NCBI RefSeq assembly: GCF_045032955.1
Contig: NZ_JBJFZU010000006.1
Span: 186,001 to 250,000 of the forward strand
Length of the DNA: 64,000 nucleotides
Origin: Ornithinicoccus sp045032955
GTDB lineage: Bacteria > Actinomycetota > Actinomycetes > Actinomycetales > Dermatophilaceae
Direction: 5' to 3'
In this document: piece by piece, positions 25,452-34,504 of the stretch
Layout: every line of letters begins with the position of its first letter
Position numbering within the stretch: position 1 is the first letter of the stretch
Notes under the pieces: model-generated
What the model saw: only the letters and a program-made list of their open reading frames with translations
Told to the model about the DNA's origin: nothing
Databases searched by the model: none
Position numbers and translations under genes: made by a program

Positions 25452-27107
25452 CTACCCCTTGTCGCCGTCGCCCTTCGACAGGTACTTCTCGAATCCGGAG
25501 GGGAGCTTCAGGCCGGAGAGGTCGTTCCCCGCACCACCGGCGTCGCCCTCGTCGCCGGCAGCGCCACCACCGAACGCGCTCTCGAACGACCGCTCCCGGG
25601 CGGCCTGCTCCTTCTGGACGGCCTCCTGCTCCTGCTGGGCGCGCTTGGCCGGGTTGCCCGACTTGCCCTTGCGGCGCTGCGGCTGCTTGCCCTTCTTGCC
25701 GCCCCCGTGACCGCCCATGCCCGGCATCCCGGGCATCCCGGGCATCCCCGGCATCCCGCCACCCTTCTTGAGCTGGCGCATCATCTTCTGCGCGTCACCG
25801 AAGCGTTCCAGCAGCTGGTTCACCTCGCTGACCGTGACCCCGGAGCCGCGGGCGATCCGCGAGCGGCGGGAGCCGTTGATCTGCTTGGGGTTGTTGCGCT
25901 CGAACTTCGTCATCGAGCGGACCATCGCCTCGACCCGGTCGAACTCCTTCTCGTCCAGGGAGTCCAGCTGCTCCCGCATCCCCTGCATCCCCGGCATCAT
26001 GCCGAGCATCTGCTTGAGCGAGCCCATCCGCTTGATGGCGGACATCTGGTCCAGGAAGTCGTCGAAGGTGAAGTCCTCCTCCGACATGAACTTCCGGGTC
26101 ATCTCCCGGGCCTGCGCCTGGTCGAAGGCCTGCTCGGCCTGCTCGATCAGGGTCAGCACGTCGCCCATGTCGAGGATCCGCGAGGCCATCCGGTCCGGGT
26201 GGAAGAGCTCGATGTCCTTGACGCCCTCGCCGGTGGAGGCGAAGAGGATCGGCTGCCCGGTGACGGTCGCGACCGACAGGGCGGCACCACCGCGGGCGTC
26301 GCCGTCCAGCTTCGTGAGCACCGACCCGGTGATACCCACGCCGTCCGCGAAGGCCTTGGCGGTCTCGACCGCGGCCTGGCCGATCATCGAGTCGATGACG
26401 AAGAGCACCTCGTGGGCCTGCGTCTCCATCCGGATGTCGTGCGCCTGCCGCATCAGGTTCACGTCGACCGCGAGCCGGCCGGCGGTGTCGATGATGACGA
26501 TGTCGTGGTTCTTGCGGCGGGCCTGCTCGACCCCGTCCACCGCGACATCCACCGGGTCGCCGAAGGACCGGGTGCCCTCGCCGGTGTCCAGCGCCGCGTC
26601 GTGGCCGTGGATGTTGCCCCGCTCGGGGGCGAACACGCGCACCCCGGCCCGCTGCCCGACCACCTCGAGCTGGGTGACCGCGTTGGGCCGCTGCAGGTCG
26701 GCGGCCACCAGCAGCGGGGTATGCCCCTGGTCCGCGAGCCACTTGCCGAGCTTGCCGGCGAAGGTGGTCTTTCCCGAGCCCTGCAGACCGGCCAGCATGA
26801 TCACCGTCGGCGGGTTCTTCGCCAGGTTCAGCCGGCGGGTCTGCCCACCCAGGATGGAGACGAGCTCCTCGTTGACGATCTTGACGATCTGCTGCGCCGG
26901 GTTCAGCGCCTTGTGGACCTCCGCACCGAGCCCCCGCTCGCGCACCCTGCCGGTGAACTCCTTCACGGCGGGCAGCGCGACGTCCGCGTCCAGCAGCGCG
27001 AGCCGGATGTCGCGGACGGTCGCGTTGAGGTCGGACTCGGTGACGGTGCCCTTGCGCTTGAGGTTGCGGAAGGTGTGCGTCAGGCGGTCGGAGAGGCTGT
27101 TGAACAC
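25452..27107 (-). CDS. ffh: signal recognition particle protein
   Basis: SRP54 GTPase that recognises signal sequences and delivers ribosomes to FtsY. The 551-residue product has the N domain (FNSLSDRLTHTFRNLKRKG), the G domain (LAGLQGSGKTTFAGKLGKWL, IDTAGRLAVDVNLM, TKLDGDARGGAAL) and the Met-rich M domain ending in MPGMPGMPGMPGMGG. A charged tail of about 90 residues ends in LPSGFEKYLSKG. GTG 27107 is supported by TATCCT six bases upstream. It is divergent from an MpaB-type gene. Confidence 0.97.
   Translation of the reverse strand: MFNSLSDRLTHTFRNLKRKGTVTESDLNATVRDIRLALLDADVALPAVKEFTGRVRERGLGAEVHKALNPAQQIVKIVNEELVSILGGQTRRLNLAKNPPTVIMLAGLQGSGKTTFAGKLGKWLADQGHTPLLVAADLQRPNAVTQLEVVGQRAGVRVFAPERGNIHGHDAALDTGEGTRSFGDPVDVAVDGVEQARRKNHDIVIIDTAGRLAVDVNLMRQAHDIRMETQAHEVLFVIDSMIGQAAVETAKAFADGVGITGSVLTKLDGDARGGAALSVATVTGQPILFASTGEGVKDIELFHPDRMASRILDMGDVLTLIEQAEQAFDQAQAREMTRKFMSEEDFTFDDFLDQMSAIKRMGSLKQMLGMMPGMQGMREQLDSLDEKEFDRVEAMVRSMTKFERNNPKQINGSRRSRIARGSGVTVSEVNQLLERFGDAQKMMRQLKKGGGMPGMPGMPGMPGMGGHGGGKKGKQPQRRKGKSGNPAKRAQQEQEAVQKEQAARERSFESAFGGGAAGDEGDAGGAGNDLSGLKLPSGFEKYLSKGDGDKG
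25723..25758. repeat. four tandem 9-bp repeats in ffh
   Basis: GGCATCCCG occurs four times in a row (25723-25731, 25732-25740, 25741-25749 with one change, 25750-25758). They encode the Met-Pro-Gly repeats at the end of the SRP M domain. Confidence 0.9.
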
Positions 27108-27113
27108 CGACCC

Positions 27114-27119
27114 AGGATA
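27114..27119 (-). promoter_or_regulatory. -10 box TATCCT, leaderless ffh mRNA
   Basis: On the minus strand TATCCT ends six bases before GTG 27107; no Shine-Dalgarno sequence. Confidence 0.55.
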
Positions 27120-27173
27120 CGTGCCGGGCGCCACGCCCCCGCCAGCCGCCGCGCGGGGCCACCCGGCCCTGGA

Positions 27174-27179
27174 CATACT
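27174..27179 (+). promoter_or_regulatory. -10 box CATACT, leaderless MpaB-type gene
   Basis: CATACT ends six bases before GTG 27186, mirroring the ffh promoter on the other strand 55 bases away. Confidence 0.5.
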
Positions 27180-27185
27180 GGGTGG

Positions 27186-28121
27186 GTGTCCCGTCCCACC
27201 CCGACCCGGATCGTCCGCCACCGACTCTCCACCGCGCTGCGGGACCGGGTCGCCGGCGCGGACGCCGAGCGACGCGCGCACGCGATCTGGCTGGCCGACG
27301 GTCCGCGACGGTTCGCCCCGCTCGACCCGATCTGCCGGGTGCACGGCCATCCGGGGATGTATGCCGGGGGCATCCGGGCCCTGCTGCTGCAGGCGCTGCA
27401 CCCGCTGGCGATGGCCGGGGTCGGCGAGCACTCGGGCTACCGGGGCGACCCGTGGGGCCGGTTGCAGCGCACCAGCGAGTTCATCGCGATGACGACCTAC
27501 GGCCCTATGGACGCGGCGCAACGGGTCATCGACCGGATCAACCGCGTGCACACCACCGTGCGCGGCACCGCCCGCGACGGCCGCCCCTACGCGGCCACCG
27601 ACCCGCACCTGCTGCGCTGGGTGCACGTCGCCGAGATCGACAGCTTCCTGCGCGCCCACCAGCACTACGCCAGGACGCCGCTCACCGCGGCCGACGCGGA
27701 TACGTACGTCGACCAGGCGGCCTGGGCGGCCACCCGGCTCGGGGTGGACGACCCGCCCCGGAGCACGGCCGACCTCGAGGCGTCGCTGGCGGCATACCGG
27801 CCCGAGCTGGAGTCGACCCCGGGGGCCCGGGACGTGGCCCGCTTCCTGCTGGCCGAGCCCCCGCTGCCCGCGCTCGCCCGCCCGGGCTTCTGGCTGCTGG
27901 CCGCCGGCGCCGTCCAGCTGCTCCCCGGGTATGCCCGGGACCTGCTCGGCCTGCACCTGCCCGGGCGGACACGGGCCCTGGAGCCGCTGGCGCTGCGCGG
28001 CGTCGCGGACCCCCTGGGCCGGCTGGGCACGGCGGCCGTCGGGTGGGCCCTGTCCAGCCCGGAGGACCCGAGGAACGCGCCGTACAGCTCTGCCGTCGTC
28101 GACCGGCGTGGCGTGGCCTGA
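27186..28121 (+). CDS. oxygenase MpaB family (DUF2236) protein
   Basis: Predicted heme-dependent oxygenase of the family that includes fungal MpaB and latex-clearing oxygenases. The 311-residue product shows PICRVHGHPGMYAGGIRALLLQALHPLAMAGVGEHSGYRGDPWGRLQRTSEFI, the family's conserved N-terminal block with its His/Arg residues, then LRWVHVAEIDSFLRAHQHY and a hydrophobic C-terminal helix (FWLLAAGAVQLLPGYARDLLGL). Substrate unknown; actinobacterial members are mostly uncharacterised. GTG 27186 is supported by the upstream -10 box. Confidence 0.85.
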   Translation: MSRPTPTRIVRHRLSTALRDRVAGADAERRAHAIWLADGPRRFAPLDPICRVHGHPGMYAGGIRALLLQALHPLAMAGVGEHSGYRGDPWGRLQRTSEFIAMTTYGPMDAAQRVIDRINRVHTTVRGTARDGRPYAATDPHLLRWVHVAEIDSFLRAHQHYARTPLTAADADTYVDQAAWAATRLGVDDPPRSTADLEASLAAYRPELESTPGARDVARFLLAEPPLPALARPGFWLLAAGAVQLLPGYARDLLGLHLPGRTRALEPLALRGVADPLGRLGTAAVGWALSSPEDPRNAPYSSAVVDRRGVA

Positions 28122-28273
28122 GGGTCGGCGGTGTCGGCGGTGTCGGCGCACCGATCGGTCGGAACCTCACGGGGCACACCAGCACCGGCCCTCACACGAT
28201 GCCGCGAAAAGCCTGATCCGCCCCCGTCATATCCTGCGCGGATCTGCTCGTCGTGGCGCCGGGGGGCTTACCG

Positions 28274-28289
28274 TCCCCGGACGGTCGTG
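28274..28289 (-). terminator. small hairpin downstream of ftsY
   Basis: ACCGTC-CCCG-GACGGT (28274-28289) is a 6-bp stem with a 4-base loop, eight bases after the ftsY stop. The rest of the 175-base gap to the MpaB-type gene holds only GGTGTCGGC direct repeats and no gene that I can see. Confidence 0.45.
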
Positions 28290-28296
28290 CACAGGC

Positions 28297-29484
28297 TCAG
28301 GGTCCACCGACGATGGCCTCGACGAAGGCCTCCGGGTCGAAGGGAGCCAGGTCGTCCGGCCCCTCCCCGAGGCCGATCAGCTTGACCGGGACCCCGAGCT
28401 TGCGCTGCACGTTGACCACGATGCCGCCCTTGGCGGTGCCGTCCATCTTGGTCAGCACGATCCCGGTGATGGCGACCTCCCGGGCGAACTCCTCGGCCTG
28501 CCGCATCCCGTTCTGGCCGGTGGTGGCGTCCAGCACCAGCAGCACCTCCCCGACCGGGGCGACCTTCTCCACGACCCTCTTGATCTTGCCCAGCTCGTCC
28601 ATCAGCCCACGCTTCGTGTGCAGCCGGCCCGCGGTGTCGATCAGCACCACGTCGCACTCGGCCTCCACCCCGGCCCGGGCGGCGTCGAAGGCCACCGAGG
28701 CAGGGTCGGCGCCCTCGACGTCGGAACGGACGGTGGGCACCCCGACCCGCTCGCCCCAGGTCTGCAGCTGGTCGGCGGCGGCCGCCCGGAAGGTGTCGGC
28801 AGCACCGAAGAGCACGTCCTTGTCCTCGGCGACCAACACCCGCCCCAGCTTGCCGACGGTGGTCGTCTTCCCGGTGCCGTTGACCCCGACGACCAGGATC
28901 ACGGCCGGGTGCTCCTCGGTGCGGCTGGCGATGATCCGGCGGTCCATCGTGGGGTCCACCAGGCGCAGCAGGTCGTCGTGCAGCCACTGGCGCACCTGGT
29001 CCGGGTCGGTGGTGCCGTCCACCCGCACCTGCCGGCGCAACGCGTCGACCAGCTCGGTGGTCGCCTCGACCCCCAGGTCGGAGGCGAGCAGCGTGTCCTC
29101 GACGTCCTCCCAGTCCTGCTCGCTCAGCCCGTCACGGGACAGCAGCGCCAGCAGCACCGTGCCGAAGGCGTTGTTCGACCTGGCCAGCCGGGCCCGCAGC
29201 CGTTGCAGCCGGCCGCGTGCCGAGTCCGGGCGCTCCAGCGTCGGCGACCCGGGCTCCGCAGGGGCATCGACGAGCACGCCGCCCGCGGGGTCGTCGTCGT
29301 CGACGTCGGCGTCGGGGCGCGACCGCGGGTCGGTGAGGGTGTCGGTGCCGTCCGGCCCGCGGGGCGGAAGGTCGGGGCTGCGCCCCCCTCGCCCCCGCAC
29401 CAACGCCACCATCAGCGCCAGCCCGCCGAGCACGACGGCGGTGACGAGGGTCAGGATCTCCCAGAGCTCATTGATCGGTCCCAC
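28297..29484 (-). CDS. ftsY: signal recognition particle receptor FtsY
   Basis: Membrane-associated GTPase that receives the SRP-ribosome complex. The 395-residue product has an N-terminal membrane segment (LWEILTLVTAVVLGGLALMVALV), an acidic linker, the N domain, and the G domain with VVGVNGTGKTTTVGKLGR, DTFRAAAADQLQTW, VVLIDTAGRLHTKRGLM and TKMDGTAKGGIVV. GTG 29484 places the membrane segment at the very N-terminus; an in-frame upstream codon at 29514 is less likely. Confidence 0.96.
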   Translation of the reverse strand: MGPINELWEILTLVTAVVLGGLALMVALVRGRGGRSPDLPPRGPDGTDTLTDPRSRPDADVDDDDPAGGVLVDAPAEPGSPTLERPDSARGRLQRLRARLARSNNAFGTVLLALLSRDGLSEQDWEDVEDTLLASDLGVEATTELVDALRRQVRVDGTTDPDQVRQWLHDDLLRLVDPTMDRRIIASRTEEHPAVILVVGVNGTGKTTTVGKLGRVLVAEDKDVLFGAADTFRAAAADQLQTWGERVGVPTVRSDVEGADPASVAFDAARAGVEAECDVVLIDTAGRLHTKRGLMDELGKIKRVVEKVAPVGEVLLVLDATTGQNGMRQAEEFAREVAITGIVLTKMDGTAKGGIVVNVQRKLGVPVKLIGLGEGPDDLAPFDPEAFVEAIVGGP

Positions 29485-29553
29485 GCGGCACAGTCTCTCA
29501 GAAGCGCGCGGCACCCCTGACCGTCAACGGCGGTGAGCACCGCCGGGTGGTGC

Positions 29554-29847
29554 TCAGCTGGCGGTGCGGAGCTCGTCCCGGTCGTCGCCCTCGCCTCGCG
29601 TGTCGTCGACACGCATGTCCTCGTCACGTCGGGAGACGGGAGCGGATGCCTCCCGGGCGTCGGCATACCGCTGCTCACCCCGGCTGCGGACCCTCTCGCC
29701 GGTGCGGCGCACGCCCGCGATCAGCTCCTCGCCCTCGGGTGTCCAGAAGTCCCCCCGACCCTCACGACGCGCCTCGATCATGACGTACCCCACGACCCCC
29801 GCGCCCAGGGCGACGCACAGCAGCATGGCCAGGACAAGTGCAAGCAT
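29554..29847 (-). CDS. small single-pass membrane protein
   Basis: Hypothetical protein of 97 residues. It starts with one membrane segment (MLALVLAMLLCVALGAGVVGYVMI) followed by a cytosolic basic/acidic region (GRGDFWTPEGEELIAGVRRTGERVRSRGEQ). The start is taken at ATG 29847, so that the membrane segment is N-terminal; an upstream in-frame codon at 29913 would add a Pro/Ala-rich extension. It lies between smc and ftsY in the same orientation. Confidence 0.68.
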   Translation of the reverse strand: MLALVLAMLLCVALGAGVVGYVMIEARREGRGDFWTPEGEELIAGVRRTGERVRSRGEQRYADAREASAPVSRRDEDMRVDDTRGEGDDRDELRTAS

Positions 29848-29931
29848 GACCCCAGTGTGCGGCCCAGCCGGCGCCGGAGCGGAACCCTCGACCGGCGTGT
29901 CCGCCTGGGCCACGCCCAGACGTGACGAGGA

Positions 29932-30444
29932 TCACGCAGACGGACGGAGGTCGCGGTCGATCCGGGCCAGCACCTGACGGCTGGAGGCCACCAGCCCCGG
30001 GTCCCCCGACCCCTCGCGCAGGGCCAACGCCCGGGCTGCCGGAGTCCGTGCCTCCGCCGGTCGGCCCTGGTCCAGCAGCACCGTGGCCCGCTGCGCCAGG
30101 ACGAGCGCGGTGCGGGCCGCGTCCCCCTCGAAGACGGTGGCGGCGGCGTCCAGCAGCTCGTGCGCGTCGGCATACTCCCCACGCCAGTGGTGCACCTGCG
30201 CGAGCCGCACCGCGGCGCCCGCCCAGGCGCGTGAGCCGGGCTCGTGCTCGAACAGCCGCTCCTGTCCTGCCCCCAACGCCCTGTCGAGCTCCCCCAGCAT
30301 CCGCCAGAAGCTGACCGCGTACGGGTCCTGAGGAGTCTCCTCGCACCACTCGCGCGCCTCCTCCTCGTCGAGCAGCTCCTCGCGCAGCGACTCCGGGTCG
30401 ATGACGTAGGCCGGGTACTCCGCCCCGCCGTAGACGACGGTCAC
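29932..30444 (-). CDS. TPR-like hypothetical protein downstream of smc
   Basis: Cytosolic protein of 170 residues. The C-terminal half (AQVHHWRGEYADAHELLDAAATVFEGDAARTALVLAQRATVLLDQGRPAEA) has the spacing of tetratricopeptide helices. The N-terminus (MTVVYGGAEYPAYVIDPESLREELL) is acidic. The GTG start overlaps the smc stop as GTGA, so its translation is probably coupled to smc. No known partner can be named from sequence. Confidence 0.75.
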   Translation of the reverse strand: MTVVYGGAEYPAYVIDPESLREELLDEEEAREWCEETPQDPYAVSFWRMLGELDRALGAGQERLFEHEPGSRAWAGAAVRLAQVHHWRGEYADAHELLDAAATVFEGDAARTALVLAQRATVLLDQGRPAEARTPAARALALREGSGDPGLVASSRQVLARIDRDLRPSA

Positions 30445-33400
30445 GACAGCGCCGGTTCCGGGTCCGGTGCGACGAACGCCTCCGGGGCGACGTCACGGAC
30501 CCGCTGGCTGACCACGGTGGTCACCCCGTCGCCGCGCATGGACACCCCGTAGAGGGCGTCCGCGATCTCCATGGTGCGCTTCTGGTGGGTGATGACGATG
30601 AGCTGGCTGGAGTCCCGCAGCTCCTCGAAGAGGGTGATCAGCCGGCCCAGGTTGGTGTCGTCCAGGGCGGCCTCGACCTCGTCCATGATGTAGAACGGGC
30701 TCGGGCGGGCTTTGAAGATGGCGACCAGCAGGGCCACCGCCGTCAACGACCGCTCGCCACCGGAGAGCAGCGAGAGCCGCTTGATCTTCTTGCCCGGGGG
30801 CCGCGCCTCCACCTCGATGCCGGTGGTCAGCATGTTGTCCGGGTCGGTCAACGTGATGCGGCCCTCGCCCCCGGGGAAGAGCCGGGAGAAGACCCGCTCG
30901 AACTGCGCGGCCGTGTCCTGGAAGGCCTCGGTGAAGGCCCGCTCGACCCGGTCGTCGACCTCCTTGACGATCTCCAGCAGGTCCTGCTTGGACCGGCGCA
31001 GGTCCTCGACCTGCTCGGTCAGGAAGGTATGCCGCTCCTCCAGCGCCGCGAACTCCTCCAGCGCGAGCGGGTTGACCCGCCCCAGCTGGCCCAGCTGGCG
31101 CTCTGCCCTGCGCAGCCGCTTGTCCTGGACCTCGCGGACGAAGGGCTGCGGATCCGGCCAGGTCGACGGGTCCTCCGGGTCGTCCTCGGGACCGGGCACG
31201 TGCGGGATCGGCTGGTGCGGGCCGTACTCCTCCATCAGCGTGCCGGGGTCCGTGCCCAGCTCCTCGACCGCCCGCGACTGCAGCGCCTCGATCCGCATCC
31301 GCTGCTCGGCGCGGGCGATCTCGTCGGCGTGCACGGAGTCGGTCAGGTCCCGCAGCTCGTCGGCCAGGTCCCGCGCCCGCTGCCGGGCACCGGCCAGCGC
31401 CCGGTCTCGCTCCGCCTGGTCCGCGAGCGCCCGCGTCCGCTCCTGGCCCGCCCCCTCCAGCACCACCTCGGCGCGCTCCACCAGGTAGCTCGCGCCGGCG
31501 CCGACGGCCCGCGCGACGGCCCTCTCCCGCACCCGACGGGCGCGACGCTCCTGCGCCCGCTGCCGGGCCGCCAGCTCATTGCGGGCCGCGGCCTCCAGGC
31601 CGTCCGCCCGACCCGCCAGCGCCCCCGCACGCTCCTCCTGCGTGCGCAGCGCCAACCGGGCCTCGGTCTCGGTGCTGCGGGCGCGGGCCGCCTGCTCGGC
31701 GAGACGTTCCCGCTCACCGGTGTCCGGCTCCTCGGTGCCCTCCTGGCCGGCGGTGGACTCGGCGTCCTCGAGACGCTGCTCCAGCTCGGCGAGCTCGGTG
31801 CGGGTGGCCTCCAGGCTCTGCTGCGCGGCACCGATCGCCGCGGTGGCCCGCTCGTGCTCACCGCGGGCCGTGCGCATGGTCTGACCCAGCTGACCGAGCT
31901 GCTCGGCCACCGCGGTCATCCGCGCGTCCGAGTCGTGCAGGGCGTCCAACGACGCGTCCGCCGCCTCGGTGGCCCGGGACAGCTCGTCCCGGGCAGCGAC
32001 CAGGGCGAAGGTGGCCCGTTCGGCGCGCCCGGTCGCGTCCTCGACACCGGCCCGGGCCTCGTCCAGCGCCGACTGCAGCTCGAGCAGGCTCGGCGCCGCC
32101 GACGACCCGCCGCGCACCCAGCCGGGTCCGTAGACGTCCCCGTACGCGGTCACCACCGCCAGGCCGGGGACCTCGCGCACCAGCTCGGCCGCCTGCTCGG
32201 CATCGTCCACCAGGGCGACCTGGGTGAGCAGACCGGTCACCGCCCGGCCCAACGCCTCGTCCCGGGCGTGCACGACGTCCGCGGCCCACACGGCATACCC
32301 CGGCAGCGCGGGCCACCCGGACCGGTCCACGGCGACCGCGGACTCGGGCACCAGCAGCCCGGCCTGGCCCTGGTCCTGCTCCCGCAACCAGTGCAGCGCC
32401 TCGCGGGCCGGACCCAGGCCGTCCACCACCAGGGCCTCCCCCGCCCAGCCGAGCGCCGCCGCGACGGCGGCCTCACGCCCGCCGTCCACCTGCAGCTCGC
32501 CGGTGACGGTCCCCCGCACCCCGCGGACCCCGTCCGCGGCCAGCAGGGCACTGGCCCCGTCGGTACGGCGCAGGCTCATCGACAACGCCTCCACCCGTGC
32601 CTGCAGGGCGGCCTGCTCCGCCTGCGCGGTGCGCAGCTCCTCGGTGAGCCGGTCCACCTCCTGCTGCGCCTGCTCCTGCCGTTCGTGCGCCTGCTCGTGC
32701 TCGGCGTCCAGGTCCTCCTCGCCCTGCTCCACGTCCAGCACCGTGCCCTCGAGCGCGGCGAAGTCCTTCTCGGCGGAGTCGGCACGGGCGATCACCGCCG
32801 CGGCGACCTCCTGCAACCGGGCGATCTCCCCCTCGCCGGCCTCCACCCGGGAGCGGCGGGCCGCGACCTGCCCGGCGAGCCGCGCCAGGCCCTCCCGACG
32901 GTCCGCGACGGCGCGGGCAAGCCGCTGCAGCCGCGACTGCTCCTCGGCGTGCGCCTGCTCGGCGGCGGCCCTGGCCCGCTCCGCCTCGGCGAGGGCGTCC
33001 GCCAGCTCGGCCACCCGGGCCTGCAGGACGGCCTCCTCCTCACGCACCCTGGCCGCCTGCTCACGCAGCTGCTCGGGGTCCCGGGAGCCGGAGCGACCGC
33101 TGGCCTCCGCGGCGAGCTCCTCCTCCTCGGCCCCCAGCAGCCGCACCCGCTCCGCGGCCAGGTCCCCCAGCGCCCGCGCGCGTTCGAGGACCGAGGAGAC
33201 GGCATACCACCGGTCCTGCACCGCGGTGAGCTGCGGCGCGGCAGCGGCCCGCTCCTGCTCCAGCTCGGCCACCGCCCCCTCCGCCGCCCGCGCGGACTCC
33301 TGGACGGCGGTGCGTCGGGCGACCAGGGCGCGCTCGTCGGCCAGCTCCTGCTCCAGTGCGCTGGTCAGCTGCACCAGGTCGTCGGCGAGGATGCGGGCGC

Positions 33401-34076
33401 GGGCGTCGCGGACCTCCGCCTGGATCGTCGCCGCCCGCCGGGCGGTCTCCGCCTGCCGGCCCAGCGGCCCCAGCTGGCGCCGGATCTCGGTGGTGAGGTC
33501 GGCCAGCCGGGTGAGGTTGCCCTCCATCGACTCCAGCTTGCGCAGCGCGCGCTCCTTGCGACGACGGTGCTTCAGCACGCCGGCCGCCTCCTCGATGAAG
33601 CCGCGCCGCTCCTCCGGGGTCGCCCGGAGCACCGCGTCGAGCTGCCCCTGCCCGACGATCACGTGCATCTCGCGTCCGATGCCCGAGTCCGAGAGCAGCT
33701 CCTGCACGTCCAGCAGCCGGCACGAGGTGCCGTTGATGGCGTACTCGCTGCCGCCGGTCCGGAACATGGTGCGGGTGATCGTCACCTCGCTGTAGTCGAT
33801 CGGCAGCGCCCCGTCGCTGTTGTCGATCGTCATCGAGACCTCGGCCCGGCCCAGCGGCTGCCGGCCGGAGGTGCCGGCGAAGATGACGTCCTCCATCTTG
33901 CCGCCGCGCAGGCTCTTGGCGCCCTGCTCCCCCATCACCCAGGCCAGCGCGTCGACGACGTTGGACTTGCCGGACCCGTTGGGCCCCACGATGCAGGTGA
34001 TGCCCGGCTCGAGGCGCATCGTCGTCGCCGAGGCGAACGACTTGAACCCCTTGAGGGTCAGGCTCTTCACGTACAT
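30441..34076 (-). CDS. smc: chromosome segregation protein SMC
   Basis: Condensin ATPase that loops and aligns chromosome arms with ScpA and ScpB. The 1211-residue product begins MYVKSLTLKGFKSFASATTM with Walker A IVGPNGSGKSNVVDALAWV. A long coiled coil, rich in Glu/Arg/Ala/Gln, runs to a hinge (about 520-660: LLAADGVRGVRGTVTGELQV ... GYAVWAADVVHARDEALG), then a second coiled coil and the head with LSLLSGGERSLTAVALLVAIF and MDEVEAALDDTNL (signature and Walker B). ATG 34076 gives the family N-terminus. Confidence 0.97.
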   Translation of the reverse strand: MYVKSLTLKGFKSFASATTMRLEPGITCIVGPNGSGKSNVVDALAWVMGEQGAKSLRGGKMEDVIFAGTSGRQPLGRAEVSMTIDNSDGALPIDYSEVTITRTMFRTGGSEYAINGTSCRLLDVQELLSDSGIGREMHVIVGQGQLDAVLRATPEERRGFIEEAAGVLKHRRRKERALRKLESMEGNLTRLADLTTEIRRQLGPLGRQAETARRAATIQAEVRDARARILADDLVQLTSALEQELADERALVARRTAVQESARAAEGAVAELEQERAAAAPQLTAVQDRWYAVSSVLERARALGDLAAERVRLLGAEEEELAAEASGRSGSRDPEQLREQAARVREEEAVLQARVAELADALAEAERARAAAEQAHAEEQSRLQRLARAVADRREGLARLAGQVAARRSRVEAGEGEIARLQEVAAAVIARADSAEKDFAALEGTVLDVEQGEEDLDAEHEQAHERQEQAQQEVDRLTEELRTAQAEQAALQARVEALSMSLRRTDGASALLAADGVRGVRGTVTGELQVDGGREAAVAAALGWAGEALVVDGLGPAREALHWLREQDQGQAGLLVPESAVAVDRSGWPALPGYAVWAADVVHARDEALGRAVTGLLTQVALVDDAEQAAELVREVPGLAVVTAYGDVYGPGWVRGGSSAAPSLLELQSALDEARAGVEDATGRAERATFALVAARDELSRATEAADASLDALHDSDARMTAVAEQLGQLGQTMRTARGEHERATAAIGAAQQSLEATRTELAELEQRLEDAESTAGQEGTEEPDTGERERLAEQAARARSTETEARLALRTQEERAGALAGRADGLEAAARNELAARQRAQERRARRVRERAVARAVGAGASYLVERAEVVLEGAGQERTRALADQAERDRALAGARQRARDLADELRDLTDSVHADEIARAEQRMRIEALQSRAVEELGTDPGTLMEEYGPHQPIPHVPGPEDDPEDPSTWPDPQPFVREVQDKRLRRAERQLGQLGRVNPLALEEFAALEERHTFLTEQVEDLRRSKQDLLEIVKEVDDRVERAFTEAFQDTAAQFERVFSRLFPGGEGRITLTDPDNMLTTGIEVEARPPGKKIKRLSLLSGGERSLTAVALLVAIFKARPSPFYIMDEVEAALDDTNLGRLITLFEELRDSSQLIVITHQKRTMEIADALYGVSMRGDGVTTVVSQRVRDVAPEAFVAPDPEPALS

Positions 34077-34124
34077 GCCGGGGGCCTCGCGACTCGTTGA
34101 CTGGCTGGGCAGCGCTGTCCGGTC

Positions 34125-34130
34125 AAGATA
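34125..34130 (-). promoter_or_regulatory. possible smc -10 box TATCTT
   Basis: On the minus strand TATCTT lies about 48 bases before the smc ATG. The -35 region is not convincing. The rest of the 124-base gap between smc and acyP shows no gene. Confidence 0.3.
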
Positions 34131-34200
34131 CCCGGGCGCCGTCCTCGGCCCCGGCAGCCACACGCCAGCCCGCCCGCGACACGCTCGGGCGCCGCCGCCC

Positions 34201-34482
34201 TCAGCGCTCGCGGAACCCGGTGAGCCCGTCCCGGACCGGGTGCTCCTGCACCACCACACCGTCGACACGGCCAGGTCTGCTGCGGGTGCTCGGGTCCTCG
34301 CGCAGCAGGGCGATCAGCGCGTCCACCGCGGCCGGCCCCCCCTGCGCGCAGACCTCGACCCTGCCGTCGGCCATGTTCATCGCGTGCCCGACCAGGCTGA
34401 GCTCCAGCGCCCTGGCCCGGGTCCACCACCGGAAGCCCACGCCCTGCACCCGGCCGCGGACGAAGATCACGACGCGTCGCAT
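34201..34482 (-). CDS. acyP: acylphosphatase
   Basis: Small cytosolic enzyme hydrolysing carboxyl-phosphate bonds such as acetyl or carbamoyl phosphate. The 93-residue product has FVRGRVQGVGFRWWTRARA with catalytic Arg18 and HAMNMADGRVEVCAQG with catalytic Asn36, and normal family length. It is divergent from the Gfo/Idh/MocA gene with only 22 bases between start codons. Confidence 0.94.
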   Translation of the reverse strand: MRRVVIFVRGRVQGVGFRWWTRARALELSLVGHAMNMADGRVEVCAQGGPAAVDALIALLREDPSTRSRPGRVDGVVVQEHPVRDGLTGFRER

Positions 34483-34488
34483 GTCGCC

Positions 34489-34494
34489 AGACTA
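34489..34494 (-). promoter_or_regulatory. -10 box TAGTCT, leaderless acyP mRNA
   Basis: Minus-strand TAGTCT ends six bases before ATG 34482. Its first two bases are shared with the plus-strand TACGGT of the divergent gene. Confidence 0.6.
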
Positions 34495-34498
34495 CGGT
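34493..34498 (+). promoter_or_regulatory. -10 box TACGGT, leaderless Gfo/Idh/MocA mRNA
   Basis: TACGGT ends six bases before ATG 34505 and overlaps the opposite -10 box by two bases. Confidence 0.6.
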
Positions 34499-34504
34499 GG
34501 GCTC

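Noticed and set aside
28122..28296. Small gene or RNA in the 175-base gap between the MpaB-type gene and ftsY
   Set aside because: It contains only short GGTGTCGGC repeats and a weak hairpin. No start/stop pair with coding character and no recognisable RNA fold.
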